Assembly: GCA_963782475.1 (NCBI GenBank)
Contig: CAWAJW010000012.1
Coordinates: 1,364,001-1,428,000, forward strand
Origin: CAVQBP01 sp963782475
GTDB lineage: Bacteria > Bacteroidota > Ignavibacteria > Ignavibacteriales > Ignavibacteriaceae
DNA length: 64,000 nt
Direction of reading: 5' to 3'
Part shown: piece by piece, positions 1 through 9,673 of the stretch
How positions within the stretch are numbered: position 1 is the stretch's first letter
Layout of the letters: each line of letters opens with the position of its first letter
The notes under the pieces: generated by a model
Databases searched by the model: none
What the model was told of the DNA's origin: nothing
Seen by the model: only the letters and a program-made list of their open reading frames with translations
Translations under genes and position numbers: made by a program

Positions 1-61
1 CAGAAAATACCTTTTTACGAATAAGATTTCGAAAAGCTATTTTTAAATAATTTTTTAACAT
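1..61 (-). CDS. Start of another FtsX/MacB-type permease, cut by the window edge
   Basis: Reading the minus strand from 61, the codons give MLKNYLKIAFRNLIRKKVFS, the signature opening of the permease family that fills this region. Only about 20 residues are inside the window and the rest lies to the left. It has the same orientation as the next gene and is 94 bp from that gene's stop, so the array continues beyond the window. The assignment rests on near identity with the N-termini of the other paralogues. Confidence 0.75.
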   Translation of the reverse strand, partial: MLKNYLKIAFRNLIRKKVFS

Positions 62-155
62 AATTTTCCCTTATAAATAATAGAACGCAGATGACACTGA
101 TTGAACTGATCTGTACTGATAAACATTCTGCGTCAATCATAAAGATCTGTGCTGT
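62..155. repeat. Degenerate ACGCAGAT/GATCTGT intergenic repeat
   Basis: The gap between two permease genes holds imperfect copies of a short motif on both strands: ACGCAGATGACACTGATT near 84-101, then GATCTGTACTGAT, then CTGCGTCAATCATAAAGATC. Similar words occur at about 43072-43088 and 44749-44782. It looks like an intergenic repeat of the ACGCAGATTACACAGATT type rather than coding or promoter sequence. Its function is unknown. Confidence 0.4.
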
Positions 156-2534
156 TTATTCATACTTCAAGCTCTCAACCGGATTTGCTGTTGCAGCTTT
201 AATTGCCTGAAAGCTGACAGTTAGTAATGCAATAACCAATGCAATAGAACCGGCAAGCATGAATATCCACAGGTTAATATCGATTTTATAAGCAAATTCC
301 CGGAGCCAATCTCTTGTAATAAACCATGCAGCAGGAGATGCTATCACAAATGAAAGAAAAATGAGAAACAGAAAGTCTTTTGAAAGAAGAAAAACTATTC
401 CCTTTGTATCGGCTCCAAGCACTTTTCTAACACCAATTTCCTTTGTCCTCTGTTCTGCGGAAAATGCAGCTAATCCAAACAAGCCAAGGCATGAGATAAT
501 TACGGCAAGTCCTGCAAAATATTTTGATAATATTTCAATCCTTTTTTCAGCAGCATATTGAGCCTGGTAGTCTTTATCCAGGAATTTAAAATCAAAGGTA
601 TAACCCGGGTTATAACCTTTGTAAAATTCCTGAAGCTTATTAATAGTTTCTTTTTCTCTTCCGGACTGAATTTTAACCATGAATTTTGTAGTATATTCAG
701 GGAAAATTCTAAATAGTAAAGGTTTCACAATTTCATGCAGAGATTCAAAATTAAAATCTTTTACCACACCGATAATTTCTTTTGTACCGGTGTAATGCCT
801 TACATTTTTCCCGATAGGATTTTTTAATCCCATAACTTTAATGGCAGCTTCATTAAAGATTATCTTTGAGTTTTCTGCTCCGAAACTTTTTGAAAAAGTA
901 CGCCCTTCCTTCATTTTAATTCCAAGAGTTTCCAGCATATTGTAGTCAACGCAAACTTCTTCGAAATAGGTAACATCATTTGGATTCTTTCCTTCCCAGC
1001 TGACACCGCCAGTAGAACTCTGGCTTCCTATTATTGTGCTACCGATAGCTGAAGCATTAATTACACCCGGTATTTTCTTCAGCTCAGTAAGAAAATTTTC
1101 CTGGTGAGCAGCGGCTTCCCCTTCCTTATCAAAATAGATTACATTCTCTTTTTCATAACCTGGGTTTTTAGTTTGGATAAATTGAACCTGCTTATTTATT
1201 ACAAGTACGGATATAATAAGAATAATTGAAAGTGTGAATTGAAAAATTACTAATCCTCTTCTTGCAGACAGCTCAGTATGTGAACTGCTGGTTTTACCTT
1301 TCAATATTTTTGCAGGATTAAAACGGGAAAGGTATAAAGCCGGATAGCTTCCCGACACAAGTCCGGTAATTAAAACAATTGAGGTAAAAAGCAGAATGAA
1401 ATTTGAATTGAAGCTGACAGCAATATGCTTCCCCGTAATTTCATTGAACTGCGGTAAAAAAAGCTCGACCAGGGCAACAGCGATTAATAAAGATAGAAAA
1501 GCCATAAAAGTAGATTCTACCATAAATTGGAAGATTAAGCTTTTTCGATCTGCTCCGACGGCTTTTTTAATACCTATTTCCTTAAGTCTGCTCCCTGCTT
1601 TTGCAGTAGATAAGTTCATGAAATTGATGCAGGCAATTAACAGTATAAAAATTGCCATGACAGAAAATATTTTTACATACTCTATTCTGCCCCCTGCAAG
1701 CCTGCCGTTTTCATATTTTCCGTACAGGTAGCCGTCAGAATATTTCCTTGTAAATAAAGTGACTCTTGAATTCTCATACTTGGTTTTAATAAAACCTGCA
1801 ATTTTTTTATTAAGCTGTTCAATGCTGCTGCCTTCTTTTAAGATAAAATAAGTAGACGGAGCATGATTATCCCAGCCTATAGGTCTGTTCATCTTTGCAC
1901 TAAAATCTTTCCATGCCTCAAAAGACAAAACAAATTCGAACTGAGCAGAAGAATTTGGTGGAGTATCTTCAAAAATACCTGATACCACAGCTTTTTCAGT
2001 AATGTTTAATAAACTCCAATCAATTGTCTTTCCTATAATATTTTCAGTAGTATTAAATAACTTTTCGGCAAGCTGCTTAGAAATAACAATTGAATTTTTA
2101 TTTTGAAGGACCTGGTTTTTATTCCCCTGAATAAGCTTATAAGAAAAGATATTAAAATAATCTTTGCCGGCGAACTCCCCGTCAGATTTTATAAATTTGT
2201 CTTTTATGGAAACAACAAACTTCCCTAATAATTTGGAAGATATTTCGGGTGTTGCGTATTCGACTTCGGGCAATTCTTTTGCAATCGTTTCTGCAAGAAG
2301 ATCCGGAGTATTTTCCATTGTAACTATTCTATCGGAATTATTATGATTTGCCATTACACTGTAAAGCCTTCCATTTTTTTCATGGAACCGGTCGAAATTT
2401 AATTCTTCATTTACCCATAAGTAAATAAATAAAAAACAGGCGAGCCCGGTTGAAAGACCGATTAGGTTTATCAGGAAAGTATTCTTATGCCTTTTAATAT
2501 TTCTATAGATAATAAGAAGATTATGTTTTAACAT
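156..2534 (-). CDS. MacB/FtsX-type ABC permease, intact, MLKHNLLI subgroup
   Basis: This 792-residue inner-membrane permease has two halves. Each half has a membrane helix, a MacB_PCD-like periplasmic domain and a three-helix FtsX domain. Helix 1 is at about residues 20-42. The first FtsX half carries KEIGIKKAVGA near residue 320 and the second carries KEIGVRKVLGA near residue 700. Ectodomain landmarks are VSGIFEDTPPNSS and IIGVVKDFNFESLH, and the C-terminus is ANPVESLKYE. It begins MLKHNLLIIYRN rather than MLKNYxKIAxRN and has the YLYGKYENG..GGRIEYVK segment shared only with the gene at 19875-22256, so the two form a subgroup. No ATPase is fused, so it must borrow one or work as an orphan. 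Substrate unknown; MacB relatives move peptides, macrolides or lipoproteins. Confidence 0.9.
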   Translation of the reverse strand: MLKHNLLIIYRNIKRHKNTFLINLIGLSTGLACFLFIYLWVNEELNFDRFHEKNGRLYSVMANHNNSDRIVTMENTPDLLAETIAKELPEVEYATPEISSKLLGKFVVSIKDKFIKSDGEFAGKDYFNIFSYKLIQGNKNQVLQNKNSIVISKQLAEKLFNTTENIIGKTIDWSLLNITEKAVVSGIFEDTPPNSSAQFEFVLSFEAWKDFSAKMNRPIGWDNHAPSTYFILKEGSSIEQLNKKIAGFIKTKYENSRVTLFTRKYSDGYLYGKYENGRLAGGRIEYVKIFSVMAIFILLIACINFMNLSTAKAGSRLKEIGIKKAVGADRKSLIFQFMVESTFMAFLSLLIAVALVELFLPQFNEITGKHIAVSFNSNFILLFTSIVLITGLVSGSYPALYLSRFNPAKILKGKTSSSHTELSARRGLVIFQFTLSIILIISVLVINKQVQFIQTKNPGYEKENVIYFDKEGEAAAHQENFLTELKKIPGVINASAIGSTIIGSQSSTGGVSWEGKNPNDVTYFEEVCVDYNMLETLGIKMKEGRTFSKSFGAENSKIIFNEAAIKVMGLKNPIGKNVRHYTGTKEIIGVVKDFNFESLHEIVKPLLFRIFPEYTTKFMVKIQSGREKETINKLQEFYKGYNPGYTFDFKFLDKDYQAQYAAEKRIEILSKYFAGLAVIISCLGLFGLAAFSAEQRTKEIGVRKVLGADTKGIVFLLSKDFLFLIFLSFVIASPAAWFITRDWLREFAYKIDINLWIFMLAGSIALVIALLTVSFQAIKAATANPVESLKYE

Positions 2535-2552
2535 TATTAAATTTCCCTCTTT

Positions 2553-4944
2553 TTATTCATTCCTTAATGAATTAACAGGATTGGAAGCAGCTGCTTTAAC
2601 TGCCTGTACGCTTACCGTAACTAATGAGATGAAAAGAGCCGTTATTCCTGCGAATACAAACACCCATAAACCAATGCTGATATGATATTCATAGTTCTGC
2701 AGCCATTTATTCATTACATAATATGCAGCAGGCCATGCAATTATATTCGCCGCTAAAATCCATTTTGTATAGCTCTTTGTCAGCATAGCAACAATGCCGA
2801 ATATCGAGGCGCCCAGCACTTTCCGGACTCCAATTTCCTTCCTCTTTTGTTCAATTATGAATGAAGACAATCCAAATAATCCGAGGCAAGAGATAAATAT
2901 TGCAAAAAGAGTAAAGTAATTGAAGATAGTGTTGATTTTCATCTCCCCTCTATAAAGATTATCTATTGTTTCATTAAGAAAGTGAAATTCAAACGGGTTT
3001 CCTGGTGCAACCTTTTCCCATTGCTCCTTGATATTTGCTAGTGTCTTTGTTATTCTGTTCTCCTTTATCTTGATAAATAGGATTCCTGATCCATTTGGAT
3101 CTGCAAATTTTTGTTTTGTTAAAAGAAAGAATACTTGCGGTGAAGTTTTATACTGCAATGATCCGAAATGTGCGTTTTTAACAACGCCGACAATTTTTCC
3201 TTTCAGTTCATTCATTTTAATCCATCTGCCGATTGGGTCTTTCATCTGCATTTGATTTACAGCTTCTTCATTTAATATGAATGCTTCATTTTCGTCGCTT
3301 TCAAAATCCTTTGAAAAATTCCTCCCTTCAATCACTTTCATTCCCATTGTTTTAAAATAATCAAAGTCTACAATATTAAACTCGAGTTTAACCTCATTTT
3401 TATTTCTGCCTTCCCAATCAAGTGAAGGTGAAGATTCCTGTTGTGTAGACATGACAGCATGTCCATCATCAGTCGGCAGAAAGTCTTTATAAGCAACTGA
3501 AATAATATCCGGATATTGCAGAAATGATTCTTTAAAAGGTTGAAAATATTTTACCGAATTCTCCCTTACAGGAAGATAAATTAATCCTTCATCATTAAAG
3601 CCGGGAGTTGTGTTTTTCATATATGAAATTTGCCGATAAATGACTGATGTAGCTATAATCAATCCTATCGATAATGAAAATTGCATAACAATCAGAACTT
3701 TTCTTAATAAGTGCCCTTTTTTGCTGGAGAGATGATCGCCTTTAAACCCTTTTGCAGGATTTAAAGCCGAAAGATAAAGAGCAGGATAAGTTTCAGCCAT
3801 CAGTGCTGTTAACACAATAATCAAAACCAGTCCCAGAATGATCCTGTAATCCAAAAAATTTATCGTAAGGAATTTACCTGAAACCAGGTTGAAGGTCGGA
3901 AGAGCAACCTCAACTAAAGTTATAGATATGATAATGGAAAATATAATTACCAGTAAAGATTCTATAAAGAATTGAATTATCAGCTGGGACCTGTTTGCCC
4001 CAACTGATTTTCTTACTCCTATTTCTTTAAAATCTTACAGTTGAACGGGCTGTTGTAAGATTTATAAAATTCATACTGGCTATAAAAAGAATGAAGAAAG
4101 CAGCTAAAGAAAATATATACACATATTTTATATCTCCAACTACGGAAGGATCATACTGGAGCCCGGAAGAGAAGTGAATATCCCTTAAACGCTGAAGTGA
4201 AAAATGTATATCTGCAGACTGTGTTATATTTCGATTATAAACTATATTTATTTTTTTTGCAATTTCCGTTGAATTTGTGTTGGGAGATAGCTGTAAATAT
4301 GTTACAAATGTGAAATCACCCCACAAGTCCATGTTAAATCCCATAACTTTAAGCATGGAAATAGGGATTATAAAATCAAATTGAAGGGTCGAATTATGCG
4401 GAATGTCGGCTATTAAACCGGTAACCTTATAAAGCTGACCTCCCCGGACAGCCAAAAATTTATTAACCGGATTTTCATTTCCGAAATATTTATGTGCCAT
4501 TGATTGGGTAATTACTATGCTTGCAGGATCTATCAAAGCTTTCCGGGCATCACCTTTTAAAAAAGCAAACGTAAAGATATTGAATATGGAAGAATCGGAA
4601 ATTATACCCTGATCTTCTAAATAAGATTTTTGTTTATACCGGAAAACCAGGCCGGGTGACCTGACTACTCTTGTATATTTTATTATTTCAGGTAATTCCT
4701 CTTTTATTTTGGGTCCAAGCGGTGCAGGGCTCACAGGTGCGAGCAGCGACTTCGTTCCCATTATAATTCTATAAATTGAATCAGAGTTCTTATGAAATGT
4801 ATCAAAGCTTAATTCATCTTTAACCCAGAGGGAGATAAGAATGCATGCTGACAGACCAACAGCTAAACCGATAATATTTATAGATGAATATAATTTGTTT
4901 TTGAAGGTATTCCTTAGAGCGATTTTGAAGTAATTCTTGAACAT
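2553..4944 (-). pseudogene. MacB/FtsX-type permease split by a +1 frameshift
   Basis: Two minus-strand frames make one permease. The N-terminal part (4944 to 4027, 305 codons) runs from MFKNYFKIALRN to NLTTARSTVRF and a stop. The C-terminal part (downstream frame to 2553) ends ASNPVNSLRNE. Dropping one T from the TTTT run (plus-strand A run 4029-4032) joins them as VRFKEIGVRKSVGANRSQL, exactly the expected first FtsX helix-loop. The ATG at 3854 is therefore only an internal Met. No other lesion is visible, so this could be a homopolymer sequencing error or a very young pseudogene. It ends RNE instead of the usual RYE. The four-box array and -24/-12 promoter at 5064-5165 lie just upstream. Confidence 0.8.
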
Positions 4945-5063
4945 GTCTGCCCCCGGAATTTATTTAAATCTTCTTATATATGCTTTAGAAATGAAGTATC
5001 AGGCAGAAGATTTAATTATGTCTCCCGATTTAGTCCCTGAAATAGAAGTTATTTAATTTTTTA

Positions 5064-5081
5064 AGTCAAAAAATATACCTA
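5064..5081 (-). promoter_or_regulatory. Candidate sigma54 (-24/-12) promoter for the permease at 2553-4944
   Basis: On the minus strand the sequence is TAGGTATATTTTTTGACT. The -24 GG is at 5079-5078 and a GA stands at the -12 position after exactly 10 bp. The -24 side matches the AGGYATA form of the other sites. The -12 GC is replaced by GA, which weakens it. It lies 52 bp from the nearest box of the four-box array and about 120 bp before the ATG at 4944. Confidence 0.45.
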
Positions 5082-5130
5082 AAAAAATATTCAAATAACG
5101 ATTATAATTGCTGCTTTAACGATTACCTAT

Positions 5131-5165
5131 GTACGGCTGCGGACAAAAGTGAACGCATGCGGACG
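5131..5165 (+). promoter_or_regulatory. Four-box 10-bp-phased operator (site A)
   Basis: Pentamers GTACG, GGACA, GAACG and GGACG start at 5131, 5141, 5151 and 5161, exactly 10 bp apart. The same design recurs at four other intergenic sites in the window. I infer an enhancer-type binding site for the NtrC-family activator encoded at 24586-25962. Confidence 0.65.
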
Positions 5166-5179
5166 GTTGAATTCTTATT

Positions 5180-7557
5180 CTATTCATATCTTAAACTTTC
5201 AACCGGATTTGCAGTTGAAGCTTTTACTATATGATATATTATTGTTAAACCTGCAACCAGAAAAATCATAATTCCTGCAATTAAAAAGATCCAAATGCTA
5301 ATATTAATTCTGAAAGCATAATTCTGCAGCCATAAATTCATGAAGTAATAGGAAAGAGGGAAAGAGATCAGAACAGATACAGCAATTAATTTCAAGTAAT
5401 CATAAGCTAATAATCTTATTATACCTGTAATTGAAGAACCCAAGACTTTCCTGATACCGATTTCTTTTCTTCTTTGTTCGGTGCTGAATGAGATCAGTCC
5501 GAATAATCCGATGCATGCTATCATAATTGCTAAAACTGAAAAGTAATTTACCAGTATCGCAAAAACCTCATCAGATTTATAAACCCGGTTTATTTTCTCA
5601 TCAAGAAATGAATAATCAACCGGGTAATTAGGTAATAATTTATTCCAGTTCTCTTTTATCTTCAGAATAATATTTAATGTATTTTTCCCTCTTATTCTTA
5701 AAAACATATTTTCAGAATTGGAAGGGGAGAGATAAAAAATAAGAGTTTCAATTTTATTTTGAAGAGATGTATAATTAAAATCTTTCACTACACCGATTAT
5801 ATTTCCCTCCGGACCATTCTCAAATCTGGCTACCGAATGGAGCGGATCTTTTATTCCGAAAAGCTTTACCGCGGATTCATTCAGAATAAAAGCACTGCTA
5901 TCCGAAGCAAAAGACTTATTAAAACTTCTACCGGAAATAAATTTTATATCTAATGTTTTAAAGAATCCGTAATTAACAGGGTAGATATTTACGTCAAACC
6001 TTTCTAATTCATTTTTATTATTTTTTATAATTATGGTATTGCTTCCATAATCTCCATCAAGACTATTTCTCGCTCCTCCTACACTTATGACTTCGGGAAT
6101 ATTCAGCAATGAGGATTTAATTGTTTCAAAACTATTTAACAATTCTTCTCCTCTCAATTTTAAAACAATAACGTTGTCTTTGTTAAAACCAAGATTTTTA
6201 TTTCTTATATAATTCATTTGCCCCGACACAATTAAAGTTCCGGTAATCAGAAGTGTAGAAATTAAAAACTGTGCAACTATCAATACTTTCCTTATAGAAA
6301 CACCTGATGAACCCGGACCGAATCTCCCTTTAAAATTTTTGAAGGAATATAATTTGATAAAATAAATGCCGGAAACAATCCAGCAATAGTTCCGATTAAA
6401 ATTGGAAAAATAAATAACAGGATTATGATGTAAAGCAGGTCTAAACCGGATAAATCAATATTAAAGTTTAAGGATGAAGAAATTAAAGGAATAAAAATTT
6501 CAATTAGAACGAGTGAGAAGAGCAAGGAAAATAAGACAAGAATTATTGATTCTCCAAGAAATTGCATTATTAATTGCTGTCTGCTTGCGCCAAGCACTTT
6601 CCTGATTCCCACTTCTTTCCCTCTATTAACGGATTTTGCCGTAGAAAGATTAATAAAATTAAATACAGCAATGATTAGCATAAATGCTGCAATTATTCCG
6701 ATTAAGTAAATAGCTGATTTATTACCTTTAATACCAAAGTCTCCGGCCCTTTCTGAGTCAAAATATATATCCTTTAATTGTTCAATGTGTAATGAAAGTC
6801 TTTGCGCTGTTTGCAGACCGAAAATATTTTTTACAAAATCCGGTAGTTTAGCCTCTAATTTTTTAGCATCCCCCTTATTAATCAGCAGATAGGTAAAGAA
6901 TGAAGTCCATCCCCAGTCATTGATACTGTAGCCGGCAGGGAGAGTTTGGGGAAATGATGAAAATGAAATAAGGAAATCGAATTTTAAATGTGAATTGAAC
7001 TTTTCGGGAGAAATTATTCCCGTAATCTTTAAAGGAAATCTTTTATCCATCATAATTATTTTACCGATTGGATTTTTATTTCCGAAATATCGTGCTGCAA
7101 TCTCCGAGGTTAATACAATAGAATTCGGTTCGCTTAAGGCTTTAAGCGGATTTCCTTCCGAGAGAGGGAAAGAAAACAAATTAAAAAAGTTGGAATCTGC
7201 AAATATTATATTCTTTTCATAAGCCTTGAAGTTATTGTTTTCCATTAAAGCCGCACTACCGATCCGCACTCTGACTGCTTCCTTTACCTCGGGATATTTT
7301 TGTACAAGAGAAGGGCCCATCGGCGGGGAAGTTGTTCCGTATTTATTTATATTATTCCCGCTTTTTATATCCAGAACAAGGCGGTAAATATTATCTGAAT
7401 TCCTGAAATTCCTGTCGTAGTTCAGCTGATTATAAATATATAAGGAGATTATAAGAGAACATGAAATCCCGGCTGCCAGCCCCAAAATATTTATCAGAGA
7501 ATAGGATTTATTTTTAACCAGGTTCCTGAAGCTTATTTTTAAATAATTTTTTATCAT
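5180..7557 (-). pseudogene. MacB/FtsX-type permease split by a frameshift
   Basis: The N-terminal frame (7557 to 6292, 421 codons, MIKNYLKISFRNLVKNK...) ends aberrantly as LKGDSVRVHQVFL. The C-terminal frame (6283 to 5180) begins inside a membrane helix, IVAQFLISTLLITG. The reading continues in the second frame as RFGPGSSGVSIRKVLIVAQF, the normal linker after PSKILKG. One base is therefore missing at about 6323-6330 (AAGGGAGATTC). Both halves otherwise look functional: NLSTAKSVNRGKEVGIRKVLGA in half one, KEIGIRKVLGSS in half two, and a NPVESLRYE end. Its 3' end abuts the four-box array that serves the next gene, so it belongs to the upstream transcription unit with the PQQ gene. Confidence 0.8.
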
Positions 7558-7582
7558 TTCTTCAATCCGGATTTATTTTATT

Positions 7583-9456
7583 TTACCATTCTATTCCATG
7601 TTCAATTGCGGCTCTAAACTGACAAATAAGCTCACCTATTATCCCTTTATAACTCATTGCATTCAATTGGAGCCAGCCGGTTCCTTCGGGGCCTCCGAAA
7701 TTTTTTATCCAGGCTGTTGCCTTTCCGAATTCATTTAAAGCAAGTACTTCAGTTGCCTGATCTTTATTGATTACAAATCCGTTTCCGGTCCAGAAGCTGT
7801 GCAGACCCCATTCCTTTCCATTACGGGTTATCATTGAAGGGTAATATCCTCTGGAATATCTTGGGTCAAGATATGTTACGTCCAGAACTTTTTCTGCGAG
7901 TTTGAAATCTATATCTTCAAGCACACCGTTTGCGGAATCAAGTTTATATGCAATAGGGTTATCACCAAGAACAGCGACCTTGCCTCCGTCATTTAAATAT
8001 TTTCTCAGGAGACAGCTGCTGGAATAACCTTCCAGTAGTACTGGCGGTATCTTATTATCTGAGAGAACAATAACACTCCGATAATTTTTATACTCTTGAT
8101 TTTGAATGAAACTGACTAGCTGATCCTGATTCATCAGTCTATATCCGGCTCCGGCGAAATAATCGCGAATCCATATATTTGTATTGAATTGAAATGGAAC
8201 AAATGCGGTATCAGTTTTGGGGCCTTCCCAGTATACAATTTTATATGGAGGAAGATTTTCTCTTTTGTAATCTGAACCTTTTAAAGCATAAAGGTTTCCG
8301 TCGTCCGATCCAAAATAAACCATTCCATCATTAACTACTGGTGTAGAAAAAATTCTTGCTCCGGCGGGATATTCCCATTCCTTTTTGCCTGTGGTTTTAT
8401 CAAGCGCATAAACTTCTCCTGCTATATCGGCGAATGTTAATGTATTTCCGTTAATGCTTATAGATGAAAAAATTGCGCTTTTTGTTTTGAAGCGCCACTT
8501 TTCATCACCTGTCCGGAGATTGGCAGCCTGAAGAATAAAAGCACTCCCGCTTCCTATATAAAGTGTATAACCAGAAATAGCTGTTGATAAAATCCAGGAT
8601 GAACCATCATGAGTTTTTTTCCATTTTAATTTTCCGGTTTGAAAATCTACTCCATATATAAACCCGTCCCGTCCACCCACAGTGACTATATTATCACTTA
8701 TTGAAGGAGAACAGAAAACCGAAGTTCTGTCATTATTTTTGTCATCGAAATGAAAAGATGCACCGTCAATTGCAAAGGACCATTTCTTTTTACCGTCAAT
8801 TGCATCGACAGCCAGAAGGTGTCCGTCCATTGTACCAAAAACAATTAATCGCCCGCTTACAGCGGGAGTTGTTCTTATCCTGGAATCAGCATTGAATTTC
8901 CAGATACTCTTTTTTGTTTTACAGTTAAAGGCATAAAGATAACCGTCACCGCTTCCTACATAAATATTCCCGTTATAAATATTTGGAGAGGAGAGATAGT
9001 AATCCCAGTAATCCTGATAATCTTTATTACTTAAATCCCCACCCATTTTAAATTTCCATAATTCTTTCCCGTCTTTAGCCTGAAGTGCATATAAATAGTT
9101 GTCCCGGCTGGTAAACCAGACCGTATTATCATAAACAGCGGCAGTTGATGTAACCGGACCTTTTGTTTTAAACTTCCACAATTCTTCACCTGATTTATCA
9201 TTTAGCGCATAGAAATTTCCATCGTTGCTTCCTATATATAATATTCCGCCGGAAATCACCGGGGAACTCCGGACAGCCCCATTAGTCTGAAAAACAAAAC
9301 TCAGTTTCTCCAGGCTGCTGACTGCTTTTGAGTTGTAAACACCTGTTAATTCGGGATTTCCCCTGAACATTTTTACATTTTCTGATCGGATTCAGCATGG
9401 CCCGGGTAACTAAAAAGAGAAAACATCAAAAGGAGAACTGATATTATTTTTTTCAT
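7583..9456 (-). pseudogene. Secreted PQQ-type beta-propeller protein, signal peptide out of frame
   Basis: The open frame 9370-7583 (595 codons) begins MFRGNPELTG, the usual start of the mature domain. It holds at least seven PQQ-like blades with the pattern LYIGSxDGxxYALxxxxGxxxWKFK (roughly residues 25-370). A C-terminal domain of about 220 residues follows that I do not recognise. Just upstream, at 9456-9373, ATG opens a perfect signal peptide (MKKIISVLLLMFSLFSYPGHA) that runs ESDQKM and stops, one frame off. One extra A in the AAAAT run near 9378 would give ESDQKNVKMFRGNPELTG as a single protein. Likely role: exported or lipid-face scaffold protein; no enzyme residues identified. Either a sequencing indel or loss of export. 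Confidence 0.7.
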
Positions 9457-9543
9457 GTTTTATAACCTGAAATATTTATTGATATCAATTTTTAGAAGAT
9501 TTACAGGTGTTGAGTCTTAATAAATTTTTCTATCTAAATTTTC

Positions 9544-9626
9544 TTATTCATATCTTTAAAACCCAATCAATCTGCATTTGCAGCTTTTATGGTTTTAATC
9601 CAACCGTCAACCCTGCGATTACTATT
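9544..9626 (-). pseudogene. Vestigial 3' end of a lost FtsX permease
   Basis: In the gap before the next permease, the minus strand reads IVIAGLTVGLK, then shifts frame to TIKAANAD, then shifts again to RYE and a stop at 9546-9544. Together these match the family C-terminus (compare IALLTVSSHAIKAAAVNPVKSLRYE of the adjacent gene). Several indels lie within 80 bp, so this is genuine decay rather than a single sequencing error. It marks a former permease copy at this spot. Confidence 0.6.
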
Positions 9627-9673
9627 GAACAAGTAACATAAAATCTCTCCAATTTTTTAAACTATATGTTTTG

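Noticed and set aside
4027..4035. Programmed ribosomal frameshift in the split permeases
   Set aside because: The sites differ between copies in sequence, direction and position and lack a common slippery heptamer plus stimulator, so indels are more likely.
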